Shown here in pieces: positions 46,061 to 59,140 of a stretch of DNA of 64,000 nucleotides. The notes beneath the pieces were generated by a model. The model saw nothing but the letters and a program-made list of their open reading frames with translations, was not told the DNA's origin and did no database searches. Position 1 is the stretch's first letter, and the number at the start of each line of letters is the position of its first letter. Both the position numbers and the translations under genes were made by a program. This DNA comes from Dryocosmus kuriphilus (lineage: Eukaryota; Arthropoda; Insecta; Hymenoptera; Cynipidae): assembly GCA_038277395.1 (NCBI GenBank), contig CM076190.1, positions 255,785,989 through 255,849,988 on the forward strand, written 5' to 3'.

Positions 46061-48720
46061 CCACAATCTCTTTTTAATTAATAGGTCTACAATCTAAAAT
46101 GTTTTTGTGCAACAAATTGCGAGGCATCTGATCCCTACAGAAATATCTTTCACAGAAGTATCGTTTTTTTCTTAATAGCCCAATGTCACATCGCGGGCCC
46201 ACATTTTTTTGTTTAAAAGTGTCTGTTTACGCAAAATTCAATTTTTAGGCACTGTTATTCATCCCTGGTTGTTTGACCAAGGTTCTACTTTCATAAGCAA
46301 ACGCTCAGTGAAATTTTTGAAACAAAAAAGTACTCCTTTCCTATTGCAAAAGTTATCGAAGCCTTTTTACTCTAAAATAAGTTTTTGTTAAAAAATATTG
46401 TTTTAATAATCCACATAAAAATTTTTAAAAAAAATCGTTTTTCTGCCCAAATGCTTTCTTAACTAGCCAAAATGAGAATCATTCGGTAAATAAATTTAGC
46501 AGTAATTATCAGGAAAAAAACATTTTATTACTATTTGTATTATATATTTGATATGTACAAAATCGCTCAAAATCTAAGTTTCGAGAATCTCTACTCGACG
46601 TTGTACCAACGAATCGTTCGAAGCCAGTTCAAATATTTCTCTTTACAGAGTTTGAAATGTGCAACAATTAGAAGTTGTACAAGTTGCTATTAATTGGTAA
46701 CAATTTTAAATGAAATACGTCAAAATATGCCATTTCTAACAGTACTTGCTCCTCTTTAAACATAATTTCATCACAAATTCGAGTATACGGTTTATAAAAA
46801 CTTGATGGCGTATAAAACAGGGTAAAAATTCTCATTCTGGAGTCAATAATCTCCTTACCAGATGACGTAACGCTGCTATTTCGTCCGCTAGAATGTTTCA
46901 GTAATTTAGGTGAAGGAAAGAACTTTTACTTATTATTATGTTAGATATTAATTATATCGTTATGTCTATGTCATAATCTCAAAATAGGAATAATGTGCAT
47001 CTTTTGCGAATTCTCGAATTTTTGTTGAAAGAAAAAAAAAAGAAATGCTAGCAATTAATATTCTTAGTCTTTACTAATTTTTATTGAAAATGCAGCAAAT
47101 TTGAGTATTTTGATCATACCACTATTGTCTTTTTAGAATTTCTTTAAAGTATTCTATTTACTTTTCCTAACAGCAATCGAACAGTGTTATCTGACAGCTT
47201 CATAATAAACCTGGCCGGGTTACTTGATGTTTAAAGCCAGAAAGTATTTTTTTTTTTCTTAAATAAAAAGGTGTCAAATTCAGTAAAAGAATATCACAGA
47301 GCCAAAACTAGAGTAACCAATTTACTCGGATTCGGGATCATTACTGCAAAAGTAATTACCATTTATGCCAGTAATATTGTCCGCCTGTACGTCTATCTGT
47401 TATTGCTTCACTTTTCCGCCATGTAGTCAAGAGTAATCTGGTAATTGTTTGCTCGAAGGCAAGTCAATACTTGACTGATTTCTTTATTTTGATGGTCGAA
47501 AGTATTTGCCAAATGGTGAGTACTTATGCTTGCTACAAAATTTAATTATTCAACAGTTGTATAATTCCTTTTTTGTAAATATTTTTAATACCAGATCTGA
47601 AAGTAATAACTATCTCATCGAGCGCTTGCCTTTTCATTTAGCTGGTAATGTAAAGAACTCAAGGTCTATGGATTACTGCTCATATAAACAATTATAGTTC
47701 ATCCCAATCTAACATGAAATGGGATTTTAATAACCTTTTCCATGCGAGTAGAGTAACAAAATGTCGTTAAAACTTACTGCCATTGACAATACGTAAGTAG
47801 GCAAAATAACGTTTACGTCCAAATATGCTCCTAATAATATTTACTAAGACTTGTTTACATAACAGTAAAAGATATTTTAAAATTTCAGCAACAAAATTTA
47901 CTCTTAGTCTTTTCTGTGATGTCATAAATATACTGATCATTGACCATTTTTTCAGTCCAGGAGAAGTATTTTTTTTCGTGAACCTTTGAAAATGTCCTAA
48001 ACATGACGTAGATGGCAAAGATTTGATTTCAATAACTTGGAGACTGCATATAAAACTCAACAATTAAGAATTTTTTTGACATCATTTCTTTTAATATGAC
48101 TCTGCTAAATACCATTTATAAATCAGGAAAATCTAATTTTCGAGGCAAAATATAGTTTCTTATAAATTTCTACTTTGACTGGAAATCGAAATTCGCAGTT
48201 CAATTACTTTCGTTCTCAGTATGCTCATAAGTACATCATACTATAAATTTGTATTTAAAAAAGTTATACAAAACTTTAGTATTCGAAAGGCGATCAATAA
48301 TTTCTGATCGTTTTAACATACATTTCGTAATAAACTATTAAGTTAATTACAAAGTCGAAAGACGTGAAAAAATTAATATTATTCATTCGCGCCTTGCGCG
48401 AATATTGAGCGCGCCGAGGCGCCAAAATTTGTACGTTGGCACCCTAATCGCTTTAGAAGCCTAGAAAAAGATGATTTTAATATTTTTTATATCACCTTGA
48501 AAAAAGCGAAATTCGGTGTAATTATGGATCGTATAAAATTTTAAATTAAAAAATTACAAAGGTTGTTTTTAATTATTTTACTTAAGATAATTTCTATTTT
48601 CCGAGCACTTTCATAATCAATCTCATCATAAACAAGCGACTTAGCCTCGAAATAAGTAACATTTTTTTTTCTGATTGAACACATTTAAAAGTATTTTATG
48701 TATGTTGTTATTTATAACGT
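46061..48720 (+). repeat. ~600-bp tandem array continued beyond the Penelope element
   Basis: The same markers are recognisable: ACTTTCATAAGCAAACGCTCAG near 46,290, TCATAATAAACC..AAAGCCAGAAAGTA near 47,200, and CACTTTCATAATCAATCTC near 48,606. This suggests that the Penelope element inserted into one array. Copies here are more diverged, and no gene is visible. Confidence 0.5.
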
Positions 48721-51000
48721 TTTTTGTTTAATGGTAATTAAAGAGTTTTATTTACAATCTTCGTAAAGGTACAGGTTTCCTGAGCCCTACGTAAAAGAAA
48801 ACGATGAGGTATCTTGTATAGCCAAACTAAATTTTGTTGTAGCATCTAAAAATGTTCCAAGTAGAAACAATTATGAAATTGTATAAACATTTATTTTCCA
48901 TCAGTAACTATGCAGAGATTTTACTGAAAACTTTGTTCCTTATCAGATTATCAGAAGACAATCTATATTACACGAATACCTTTACACATAAACGGAACAC
49001 TTACAATTTAAACTCCTCAAAAACTGTCCATAAAGAAAGGAAATTTGTTTATCTTCTGATTAGGTGAAAATAACGAAGTTTGTCGTTATAGTTTTTAAGA
49101 ATTTTTTCGTATTGAAAAGATGAATCTGATTTTCATAATTTTATTAGGATGGCACCAATATGATTATACCTGACTGAACTTAGTCCTGTACTTTCATAGC
49201 ATTGGACCTCAAGAAAGTTTTTGAAGATAAATAGAAGACGCAAATAGTTTTCCCATCTGGTAAATATCAATAATTCGGTATAACTATCTAAAAAAATTTT
49301 GTTTACATTAATTCGAAGACATTCGATGCAGTCTTAATAGAAACGAGTTAACGAATCTTCATAGACTTACAGTCTTGCTTAATGTTAATAACTTCTGTAC
49401 TAGATGATCAACCCTATCATAAAACATATCTAAATGGCAGTCAGACCCGTTTGTAATGCTTAAGCATATATACCCGAACACGAAAATGACACATGTAGAG
49501 TTATTAGTGTCCTGGAGCCTGAATTAGCGCAATCCAGATGTTACCTCAGAAAGGATCCATGGAGCCTAATGTAGCCGTAATCAGATAACAATGTAAATTT
49601 TTTTATAAATGTAATAACTTTTGTATTTAGCTTTTTGTATGTTTACACAGAATTTTTTAAACAACTGAAAGTATCAAAATCGGTTTCTTGAGCCGGATGC
49701 ATTGTTGCATGTTATTCAGACTAGTAATATACAAAAAATAATAAAAAGCCTGGAGCCTGGTGTAGCGTACCCGACCAGAATAATTAAAACACAAAATACG
49801 AGAGGGTGCGTAGCCGCTGTTGCGTAATACCCATACGATGCTTCAAATTTTTTTTCAAATTGCTCTAGTAAATTGCCTGTTATGTTCGAGCTTAAATGAT
49901 GTTCCTAGCAAATTTCGGAGAGAAATTAGCTGCATACTTATAAAAAACCCTTGAACAATTTAACTAATTTCTCACTGAGTTTGAAATGAAGTATCGTGTA
50001 CCAGAAATAGACTATAGATACAATTAGAATCTTAAAGCTAATTATCGCTAAAATTAGCGTACCATTATGTTCATACGATCCATTCATAACTGGATTTTAG
50101 CCCAGTACAGTCATGGGACTTCACTGATCAATGAATAGTATCAATAAATATCGTGTCCGAACCTGTATCCTTCCTGTCGTAAAAAAAGAGGGGATGGCCG
50201 TGCTTAGCTTTGCTGCAGTTTACTGCGTTTCTGACTGGTCCGTAAAAATTCCTCCCCCACTCTTCAGTATTCTGAATGCTATCTGTCTGTATGCTTCTAG
50301 GCCCGATTTTCCGAAAATTTCTTTAATAATTTCTGGAGATAAGAAACCCTGCGCATTATATTCTCTTTGGAAATCGCTAGGAAAGGTCCATTAAAAATTT
50401 GACGTGTGGCAGTCCCTACTTAAATGGGTCAGTGACTAGAACACAGATAAAACCCGGAATAGACTTCGGGACTCTATCCGAATCTTATACGTGAAAGTTT
50501 CCGGTGGGTCTTGAAACCGGTGGATTACAGTACCGGTGAATAAATTTTGTGAACGGGTAAATATACAACTTGTAAATATTTCTAAAAAGGTCTTTTTCTC
50601 GTTTAAACCAAGTCGTGCAAATTTAGACGGCAACAATAGTTTTGGCCTAACCGACCAAATCCGTAGATCTTTACAATGGTGCACCAAGGATAGATTCCCA
50701 ACTTTCGTACATTTTTTAGGTCCTCTAACTGTGGAGATATGTAAGGTCCAGAAATTTCGATCTACTCCAGGTTTTATTTTGTGAAAACAGTTATTGGTGG
50801 AAAAACCATAACCGTTGTCAAAGCCACTGGTTAACGAACTCGTACCTTATCCTTTTACGCTTATAAAAAAGTGCGCCAAAGCGCAATGCAATCCGATTAA
50901 AAAAGTCCTTCGTAAGTTACGTGGGAACAGGCCCCGACGACACGACAATCTGGAGTGAAGTACGGATTTGGTCCCCGGTTTATATATCCGAACCTATCCA
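48720..51000. other. Gene-free, unclassified
   Basis: Mixed AT-rich sequence. A GGAGCCT..TAGCG phrase occurs three times (49,514, 49,559 and 49,748). Short frames such as 50,131-50,394 show no motif I recognise. I can support nothing else here. Confidence 0.35.
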
Positions 51001-51680
51001 TATTTTTTATTTTTATTAAATTTGTATTAAAAATTTTTCCTGAATTGGTATAACCTCATTCCTCAAATTATTTTTTTTTTTTGATTTGGAAGAAAGAGAA
51101 TTAACAAAAAAATTTATGAATTAGAAGAGGAAATTTTTTTCTTTTGAACATTTTTATTGAATTGACATAATACATATATATTATATATACATTTTTTATT
51201 TTTACCATTTGTCTTTAAATGAAAGGAGAGAATTTTTTTAAATTTTCCTTCTCTAACTAGATAACTTATATAACTAGATAATAATTATAACACTTTTTAT
51301 TAATATATTTTTTTGAGGGCGAACCAATTCTTTATATTAAAGAATATTAATAAAAATCTCTTATTTTTAAATTTTGGCTTTCAAAATAAGAAAAATCCTT
51401 TTTTTTTAAAAAAAAATTTTTTTTTTAAATTTAAATTCACTTTTTCTTTTAAATTTTAAAAATTTTTTCCCCTAAATTTGGGAAAATAGGGTCTTCCTTC
51501 AAACAATTTTGTTTTTTTTGGGAAAAGGGGTTTTAAAAAAAGAGGTATATTATTATTAAAAATTTTTAAAATTTTAATTTTATAAATTGAAAAAAGGGAA
51601 TTTTTTTTTTTTTGGACTTTTTTTGTTGAGTTGAGTGGGCGAAAATTTTTGGGTTTTTTTTAAACCACTTTTTGAAAGAA
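51000..51680. other. Homopolymer-rich AT sequence, gene-free
   Basis: Long A and T runs dominate and no frame or repeat unit is clear. This is where the texture of the sequence changes towards that of the rest of the window. Confidence 0.35.
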
Positions 51681-52040
51681 AACGTTTTAAAAAATGCACT
51701 ATTTTAAATCACTATTTATGCCCTTCAACATAGAAAAAGGGGGGAGAATTTTTTAATTTTCTTATTTATTAACTGTTATTTTTATTGTTTTTGTTTTTAA
51801 ATTTTTAAAATATTATTATAATTAATTTTGGGTTATTATAAACCCGGAATATTTTTCAAATTGAAAAAGTTTTAATGCCAATTTATGTCTTCAACTAGAA
51901 AAGGGGGGAGAATTTTTAATTTGTTTTTTTTTAAAATTTTTAATATTATTGTTATTATTTTAAATTATTTATATTATTTTTTATAATAATTTTTTATTTT
52001 CTTTTTAAAATAATAAAATTAAAATTAATTATTGCCCTTT
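51680..52040 (+). repeat. Tandem repeat left of the noisy LINE
   Basis: Two copies of TTTAATGC..CTATTTATG..CTTCAAC..AGAAAAGGGGGGAGAATTTTT begin near 51,685 and 51,870. The same unit reappears at 57,540-58,400, so the LINE lies inside this array. Confidence 0.6.
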
Positions 52041-52047
52041 TATTTTT

Positions 52048-55000
52048 TAAAAGGCCTCCCAAATATGGGTGGTCCCCGGGGAAATGAAAAAACCCGGGGG
52101 GTTGGGACAAAAAATACTAAAAAAAAGGGAAACCCCAAAAAAATTAAAATCAAAATGAGTGAGGGGCATTGATAACGCTTTCCCCCAAAGGGGGAGTAAA
52201 AATCCTCCACTGATTCCGACCGGGTGAAAAAACCCCGGTGGTCAGTCCCGGGTCCCAAAGGGAAATTTTGGGGGGCCCAAAATGCACGCCGACGCTCGCC
52301 TCGCGTCGGGAAACCCAAACAAGGCCAAAATTTTCCAAAAGTCAAGACGTTTTTTTAAAAACAGGGGGCAACCCCCAAGGGGATCGGGAAAAAACGATTT
52401 CGGAAAGACATTGGGGGACGCTCTAAAACCAATGCAGAAAAGCAGGGGGAAAGCGAGAACCTCTCTCCTAAAGGAATTGCAGAAAGCCAAAAAGGGGCAA
52501 AAGGCTCGTTTAAATCGAAATACCCAGAAAGTCTGCCCAGAAAGTCAAAAAACTTGGAGGAGAGATCGCCAGACAGAAAGGCAGAAAAAAAAAACTGGGC
52601 CCGGAAAAACCCTACAAAATCTAGAAGAAAAATTCCGAGGGAAAACTGAGCAATCAAAAGCCGGGAGCACCGGGGAAGCGGGGAAAAACTGCGCCCCCGC
52701 AAGCTGGACTGGCAAAATCGGGGTTCGGCGAAAAAAAAAGGGAAATAGCCCACCAAAGAAACCCTGCAGCGGGGTCTCGGGGACGGGGTTAAAAGCTCCC
52801 CCCGGGGCGGGGCGGAATGCCGGGAAAAATAAAACGCCCAAACACGAAAACTGTTTTTGTCCCAAGTTTTGAGGAGGAACTCCGGTCATCACATCCTCTG
52901 GGTTTCGGGGTTCAGAGGTAACCCCGGGGAACTCAACCCAAGAAAAATTCGCCGAAGGAAACATCAGCCTTAAGGCTGCGCAGAAAAACAGCGCCAACCG
53001 GGGGAAGATAAGCAGAGAAAGGGCCCATCAGGACAAAAAACCCCGGGCCAAAAGGTTAAAAAAAAGGGAAGAAAAAAAAGTCGAAGGGGAAAGCCGAGCC
53101 CCCAAAAGGCCAAAGCCGGTAATCATAAAACCCTTTTGCGTCGGGAAAAATATTCGGGGAATATCCTCAAAAGTATAAATTTTTTTTCATACCCGAGGGG
53201 GGTCCAAAGTTTGGGGGAAAAAAAATTACAGTAACACACGGATGGAGCTTTGCTGAAAAATTTTAAAAATTTTAAGCTGGGGTACCACCGCTGCAAAGAA
53301 AGCCCCTTGGGCAACAGAAATTTGAAGCCAGGGGCCCAATTAAGGGGGGCCTACCGGTTTACGACCACTTTTTGGGTCTTCGTTTTAAAAATAGGGGGAA
53401 ACAAAGTACACGGGGTTCGACGCAAAAAAAGGGCCACCCCGGAGTTGGTAGGAGAAGGGGTAGGGGGAACTCTCAAACCCAAAAATCAGAGAGAACAGGT
53501 GCCTTTGTTCCCCTTTACCAGTTTGGGTTTTTCCCCGCTCCCTTTCCCATGAAAAAGGGGAAATTTATTACTAGTGGGCCCCTTTGGGATGCAGGATCAG
53601 GAAATACAATCCCGCAAAACGGGGGTTACAAATTTCCCTTTTGGTTTGGACATACCCTTCGTCACCGTGAAAAAAGTCCCCAGATAGAACAAAATTTTTG
53701 CTACAAATGGCGGGGAAAAAAGGACAAAAGGCGGGCAGCGTGCACAAAGGGGGAAAAAATGTTTTTGCCTCCCGGGATGCGGGAAAATCTGAAGAGGGAT
53801 ACAAAGCACCGTCTGGGAACCCGGGGAAGTTTGCAAGCCCTCCCGTGAGGTGGGGGAAGTCCAAATCTAAGACATCAAGATTAGGGGGGGTTTTTCCCAA
53901 AGGGGAAAACTTTCCGGGTTTCCCCACGACTTTCGCGCAATTTGGGGTGTTTTTGTCGAAGAAAAAAGGGCGGACATTGCACTGATAAGCGAAATTGGAA
54001 AAGTGAAAATTTAATTTGGAAAACCCAAAACTGGATCGGGGAATTAAGTCCAGAACCCAGCTTTTGGGGTGCCAAAAACCAAAACCCAACCTGTAAATTT
54101 AACAGAGGGGAGCGGGAAAAAAGGATTTGTTTTGGATCGAAGTGGAAAAAAAATCACCTACGTGAGCTGTTTACTTCAGCCCAAAACCCCCCCGGGTAAA
54201 CCGGACAGTATCAACAAAATCCCTTCGCGAGATGGGGGATGCCTACGAAAAGGGAAAGGTGTATTATTTCTCGGGGAGATTTCAACTCCCAGTGCTTTTA
54301 GAATGGGGATCGGGCGGAAAAAAACTCGAGGGGCCCCAAAAGGGATCCGGGACATGGCTTCCCAACTGGGAGGGAAAAGTGCGAAAGACGGTTCAACCAT
54401 TTTCAGAAGAGCCGCCCAAAAAGAGAAAACTGTGCCTATGTTCCTTTGCACAGAAGAAATAAAAGGAAAACTGTAAACGTTTTGGGAGGGGGGGGGTTTG
54501 ATTTTAAAAAAAACAGTGATCATTTGTAAAAACATTTTTTCCCTTCCAGTGGCCTCTCCCACCAGGAAGAAAAACAAAAGCGGCTCCTAGTTTGGAATTT
54601 TGCGAAGTAAAACGAAGAAAATTTTCAGTTTTTCGCTATTCAAACGGAAAAACGGGCATTTTTTGGAACACCATTTGGGAAAGGGCAGAAGACGCGGGAA
54701 GGGCTCCAGGGGAAACCCGATGGAGTCATCGAGTATTTTTTGCCCCGGCTTTCAATGCCAAAAAAGTCTGAAAAAAAGGAAGATCACCAGTGTACTGGTG
54801 GAAGGGAACGAGATCGCGGCCCTTACAAAGAGAGTGCCAACGCCTAAAAAAGACGCACTCGAACGAAAAAGGGGAAGGGAAAAACGACCCAAAAACGAGA
54901 CAAAACTCGCTAGAGGGAAGAAAGGGCAGCAAGAAACTATTTTAGTTTTACCACCCAAAAAGAGCAAAACATTACTTTGGAGAGCCCCTGGGGCGCCGAG

Positions 55001-57419
55001 GTGGATAACGACCCGGGGGGCCTGGGTACAAAATCTTACTGAAGAAACTGGGGAAGTACGAAAAGGGCCACCTCCACGAAAACGCTAAACGTAATTGAGC
55101 GAATATTTTTAGAGCATTGTTTCCGGAAACGAAAAAGAGACAGATTCATAGTTGGAATCCGGGGTTGACGGGATCCCCCTTTTTCACCAAAAAAAGAACT
55201 GAAAACAGAAATTGAAAATTTTATGAAGAACCCAGAAACCCCAATGCCCGTTTGGTATTCCTTAAAAAAAATTTTAAAAAGCTATTTTGCAAAAAATTAG
55301 CCCTTACCCCTTTGCTCCCCCCATTTTAATTTAAATATGCCTAAAAACCCGGGTTTTTTCCCAAAGAGGGGGAAAAGGGCGGGAAACGGTGCTAATTTGG
55401 GGAAAAGGGAAAAAAGGGTAACCCAAAAGCGCATCGGGCAATCGCCCTTTTGGGTGCTTTGGGGGACACCGGGGGCCAAAGTGCTAAAAAAGCTCTTAAG
55501 CCCGGAAAACCCCAGGCAGGGGTTTAAAAGGCCCGGGAGGGGACCCTCCGTTTAAAAAAATTGGGTTTTTGGCAGGGGAAAATTTCAGGGGCCGACGCGT
55601 TGCAGTATTTCGGAAAACGTTCCAAATAGAAAAACGAAAAAACCCAAACCCACTCGAAAGGGGTTGTTACTACAAACCATCGACATTAAAAAACCTTTAA
55701 ACTCGACTGGGTGGGAAATGGGTGAACCCTTTCTGGGGGAAAAGGGTTATAACGCCCCTTCCAAATTGCTCCTTTTTGTGGAGGATTACCTAAAACGAAA
55801 AAACAGCTTGTGTATAAAAAACCAAGGACGGTTTTAAGACAAGGAAAGCCCACCCCCGGTTTTTGCTGCGCAAGGGTAAGCCTAGGCCCGGAGCTGTGGA
55901 ACAAAAATCGTTGACGATTTTCCTGGGGGATTTGGACTGCCCTGAGGATGCTACCTTTGATGGTTTACCCCGCCCGTTGTAGCGATGTCATCACAGGAAA
56001 AACCAAGGAAAAATTCAAAAAACGTCTCCACCCGTCTGCGAATCTCGGGAAGAGGGTTTGGGACCACGGCTTGGATCTTGCGGGGGGAAAAAAAGCCCCG
56101 AGCTCATCTTTCCCAGGAAGCTTTAGAGGGACCTACGACAACATCCAACAGATGCCCCATCGGGGACCCTCGCCATCGAGCAAAAGGAGCAGATAAAATT
56201 TATCTGCTTTTTCACCCTGGTTTACAAAGATAAAGCTTGGGTGAACAATCAAAAAGGGGGGGGGCCCGGAAAAAGCAAGGGCCCCTTACACAATCCTCTT
56301 TGGACTAATGAGGAAACGTTGGCGGTCCAAGGGCCAAAAAAGGGGGAAACTGTTTAATGTGGGTAAACAAACTCCATCCTGCTCTATGGATAAGAGATAT
56401 GGGGGGGGGACTTCGCAAAAGGGAAAGTTCTTTCCATGAAAATAGTAGGTGCAGCGCGGGGGCGGCTCTCAGAACTGCAGGGGCATCCCGCACGTGTCAG
56501 AACCGGGGTACTAGCTTTTGGGGGAGTTATCCCGGTAGACTTGCTGGCGCTGGAACGGAAGACGACCCTACGAAAGAAGCCCAAAAAGAGCCAGAAAGAG
56601 ACGGCCCAAGCCTTTCAACGACCCAAGCAGCAGAAAAAAAGAAAAAGGGGGTGAAACCATCGCCCAAAGTGGAAACCCAAAAGGTACAAGGGGGGAACCA
56701 CCAGGCAGGGGGACCGTACCCTTTTGCCAAAACTTAAAGAGTGGATAGAAAGGGGCCACGGGGGGTAAATTATTACCCCCCCCCCGGGAATGCTGTCGGG
56801 CCCAGGGATACTTCCGAACCTCCCGTTGCGTTGAAAAGGGCGGCACAAAAATTTTTTACAGGGTGAACTTGGAAATTAGAACGAAATACTAAAAGGAAAA
56901 TTTGGGGAACAATTCACCCCGGGATAATACCCGGAGCTGAAGCTGAAGAATGAAAAAAACTGGGAGGGGGCCGAAAACCAAAGTTCGGGGAAAAACGGTT
57001 TTCGGGGGTCGAAAAAGGGAAGCGGAGGGTTCGAGGGTTTAAAGGGAATTTACCAGCGCAAAAAAACATGAAAAGTTTTGGCGGGAAAAACGTCCAAACA
57101 CACGAAAATGTGAGGGCCCGAGTTCACTCGGGTTTAACATTATTTTTACATATTAGCATTTTTTTCGGGCCCGCGTCATGTCAAGAGGAAAAAAAGGGAC
57201 AGAAAGGTTAAGCGTCAAGCTGGCAAAGAAAACCACTCGTTAATGCAAAGGGGGGGTTCAGAGTGGTAACCTCATTAACGGGGTTTGTTAAAAAGGGTGG
57301 GGTTTTAGGGGGTCTTTTACTGTTAAGGTACATCCCCACACACCGGTGGGGTTACATGACCTTTGAGGGTTGCGGTTGCGCATTTCCCCCCTTTTTCCAA
57401 AAAAAAAAAAAAAAAAAAA
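52048..57419 (+). pseudogene. LINE with APE-type endonuclease and RT (R1/jockey-like), heavily frameshifted
   Basis: A GC-rich block in AT-rich surroundings, ending in 21 A at 57,399-57,419. Across many frames the landmarks of a non-LTR element appear in order: EEKRADIALISE (53,957-53,993) and DRSGKKITYVSC (54,135-54,170) of the endonuclease; VYWWK then RECQRL (about 54,791-54,840) of the linker; QTIDIKKPLNS (55,674-55,706), the RT A-box; LGPELWN (about 55,880-55,902) and DCPEDATF of the RT; and DHGLDLA (56,062-56,082) after the palm. The FADD box region at about 55,962-55,985 is garbled. Indels of one base in homopolymers occur every few tens of bases, suggesting sequence error at least as much as decay. 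The first 1.9 kb would hold the 5' region and ORF1, which I cannot read. Confidence 0.72.
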
Positions 57420-58400
57420 TTATTATATAAATTTTAAATTAAATTGCCCATTTAAAAAATTTAAAAATTATCAAAATTTAAATTTTATAGTAAATTTTGA
57501 CAAAATTATTTTTTTAATTTTGGGAAGGGGAAATTTGTTTTAAATGCACTACTTTAAATACACTTTTTTGGTTTTTAAACCCTAGAAAAGGGGGGGAGAA
57601 TCTTTAAAATTGTTATTTTTAATTTTTAAATTTATTTTTGGGTTATTGTATTAATTATTTATGTTTTTTATATAAAAAATGATTAATGCCTTTTAAACAA
57701 TAATATTATTAAAATTAATTATTGTCATTACAAAACGGAATATTGTTTAAATTAAAGAAACTTTTTAATGCACTATTTTAGATCACTTTTTTTATGTCTT
57801 CAAAAAAGGAAAAGGGGAAAATTTGTTAATTTTTTAATTTTTAATTTTTTTAACTTTATTGCCACTTAAAAATTAATATTTTTTAAAAATTAATTTATAG
57901 ACTTTATTTTAAAAAAGTTCTGTTTTTTAATTGTTAATATTTTTTGTTATTGTACCCTTTTATTAATTTTTTAATTTAAAAAAAATTAATTATTATTAAA
58001 CACTTAAAAAATAATATTATTAATTTAATTATAGTCATTATGAAGGGAAATTATTTTTAAAAAATTGAAAAAAAAATCGTTTTAATGCCTATTTTTAAAT
58101 GAACTATTTTGTCTTCCACTTTAGAAAAGGGGGAAAATTTGGGCCCAATTTTTTTAAATTTTGTTAATTTTTAAATTTTGTTTTTATTTTTTTTTGGGAT
58201 TAATTTTTTAAGAAATTTTTTATATAATTAATATTATTGCCCATTTTAAGAAAATTTTTTATTAAAAAATTAATTATAGTCATTTTGAACGGAATATTTT
58301 TTTAAAAATTAAAAAAACTTTTTTAATGCCCCTCCCTTTAAACACTAATTAATCCTTTCAACTTTAGAAAAGGGGAAAAAGAATTTTTAAATTTTTGGCC
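57420..58400 (+). repeat. Tandem repeat right of the noisy LINE
   Basis: Four copies of the unit seen at 51,680-52,040 (TTTTTAATGC, TATGTCTTCAA and AGAAAAGGGG phrases) begin near 57,540, 57,766, 58,079 and 58,321, spaced 225-315 bp. AT-rich linkers fill the rest, and no gene is present. Confidence 0.6.
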
Positions 58401-59140
58401 ACATATTCCCCTTAACTGGATATTTACTTCCTCCCGCTTTCTTTCTTCTTGGTGTTTGGCGAGCGGGTTTTTTTTTTTTTTTCGTTATTTTTTTTTTGGG
58501 TGGTTTTCTTGCTTTTGTTTGGTTGTTGTTTGTTTTTTTTGGTTTATTTTTTTGTTTGTGTTAGTTTCAAATTCTTTGTTTTCTCACGTGGGGGGTGGTG
58601 GGGCGGGACGTTGTATTAATATTGGTAAAAAGTTTTTTTTTCTTTGTAATATTATTATTTTGCTACGTTTTTACTTCGACCTATTATCGAATACAACTTT
58701 TTATTTAGCTCGAAACAATTCGTGACAGGCGAGTTTTTTCTTATTTCCTCATCATTTTTTTTTTTTTTTTCCTCTCCCCCTCCTAGAGTACAATCGTTTC
58801 AAAATATAAATCTTATTTTTACATACTTTTATTATAAATAACTCCCAAAAAATGTGGATATATAAAAAATACTCTCGGAGTTGAAACGACCATATCGACT
58901 TCGCCCTACTAATACCTTCATCACCAAAACCCACTTTACAGCCTAACCTCCCCTGCACCATTTTTATTTTACGGCACCCCCTCTCGTTGAGGGCTAGTGT
59001 GCCACGGGAAGGATAACCCCTTAAAAAATTAACATGGACAGTATGAATGCCAGATCCCACGGCTGAGGCCAACAAAAGTTACGGTGCCACGGAGGAAAGC
59101 TATAAGGCTGGGTTTGTAATTACACCACCCCACATTTACA
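58400..59140. other. T/G-rich then mixed stretch, gene-free
   Basis: 58,440-58,650 is T- and G-rich with long T runs, and its open frame encodes only a low-complexity F/V/W-rich peptide. The rest has no recognisable feature. Confidence 0.35.

Noticed and set aside
52040..56848. Many plus- and minus-strand frames of 60-196 codons taken as separate genes
   Set aside because: They are fragments or shadows of one frameshifted LINE; landmarks in order fit a single plus-strand element.
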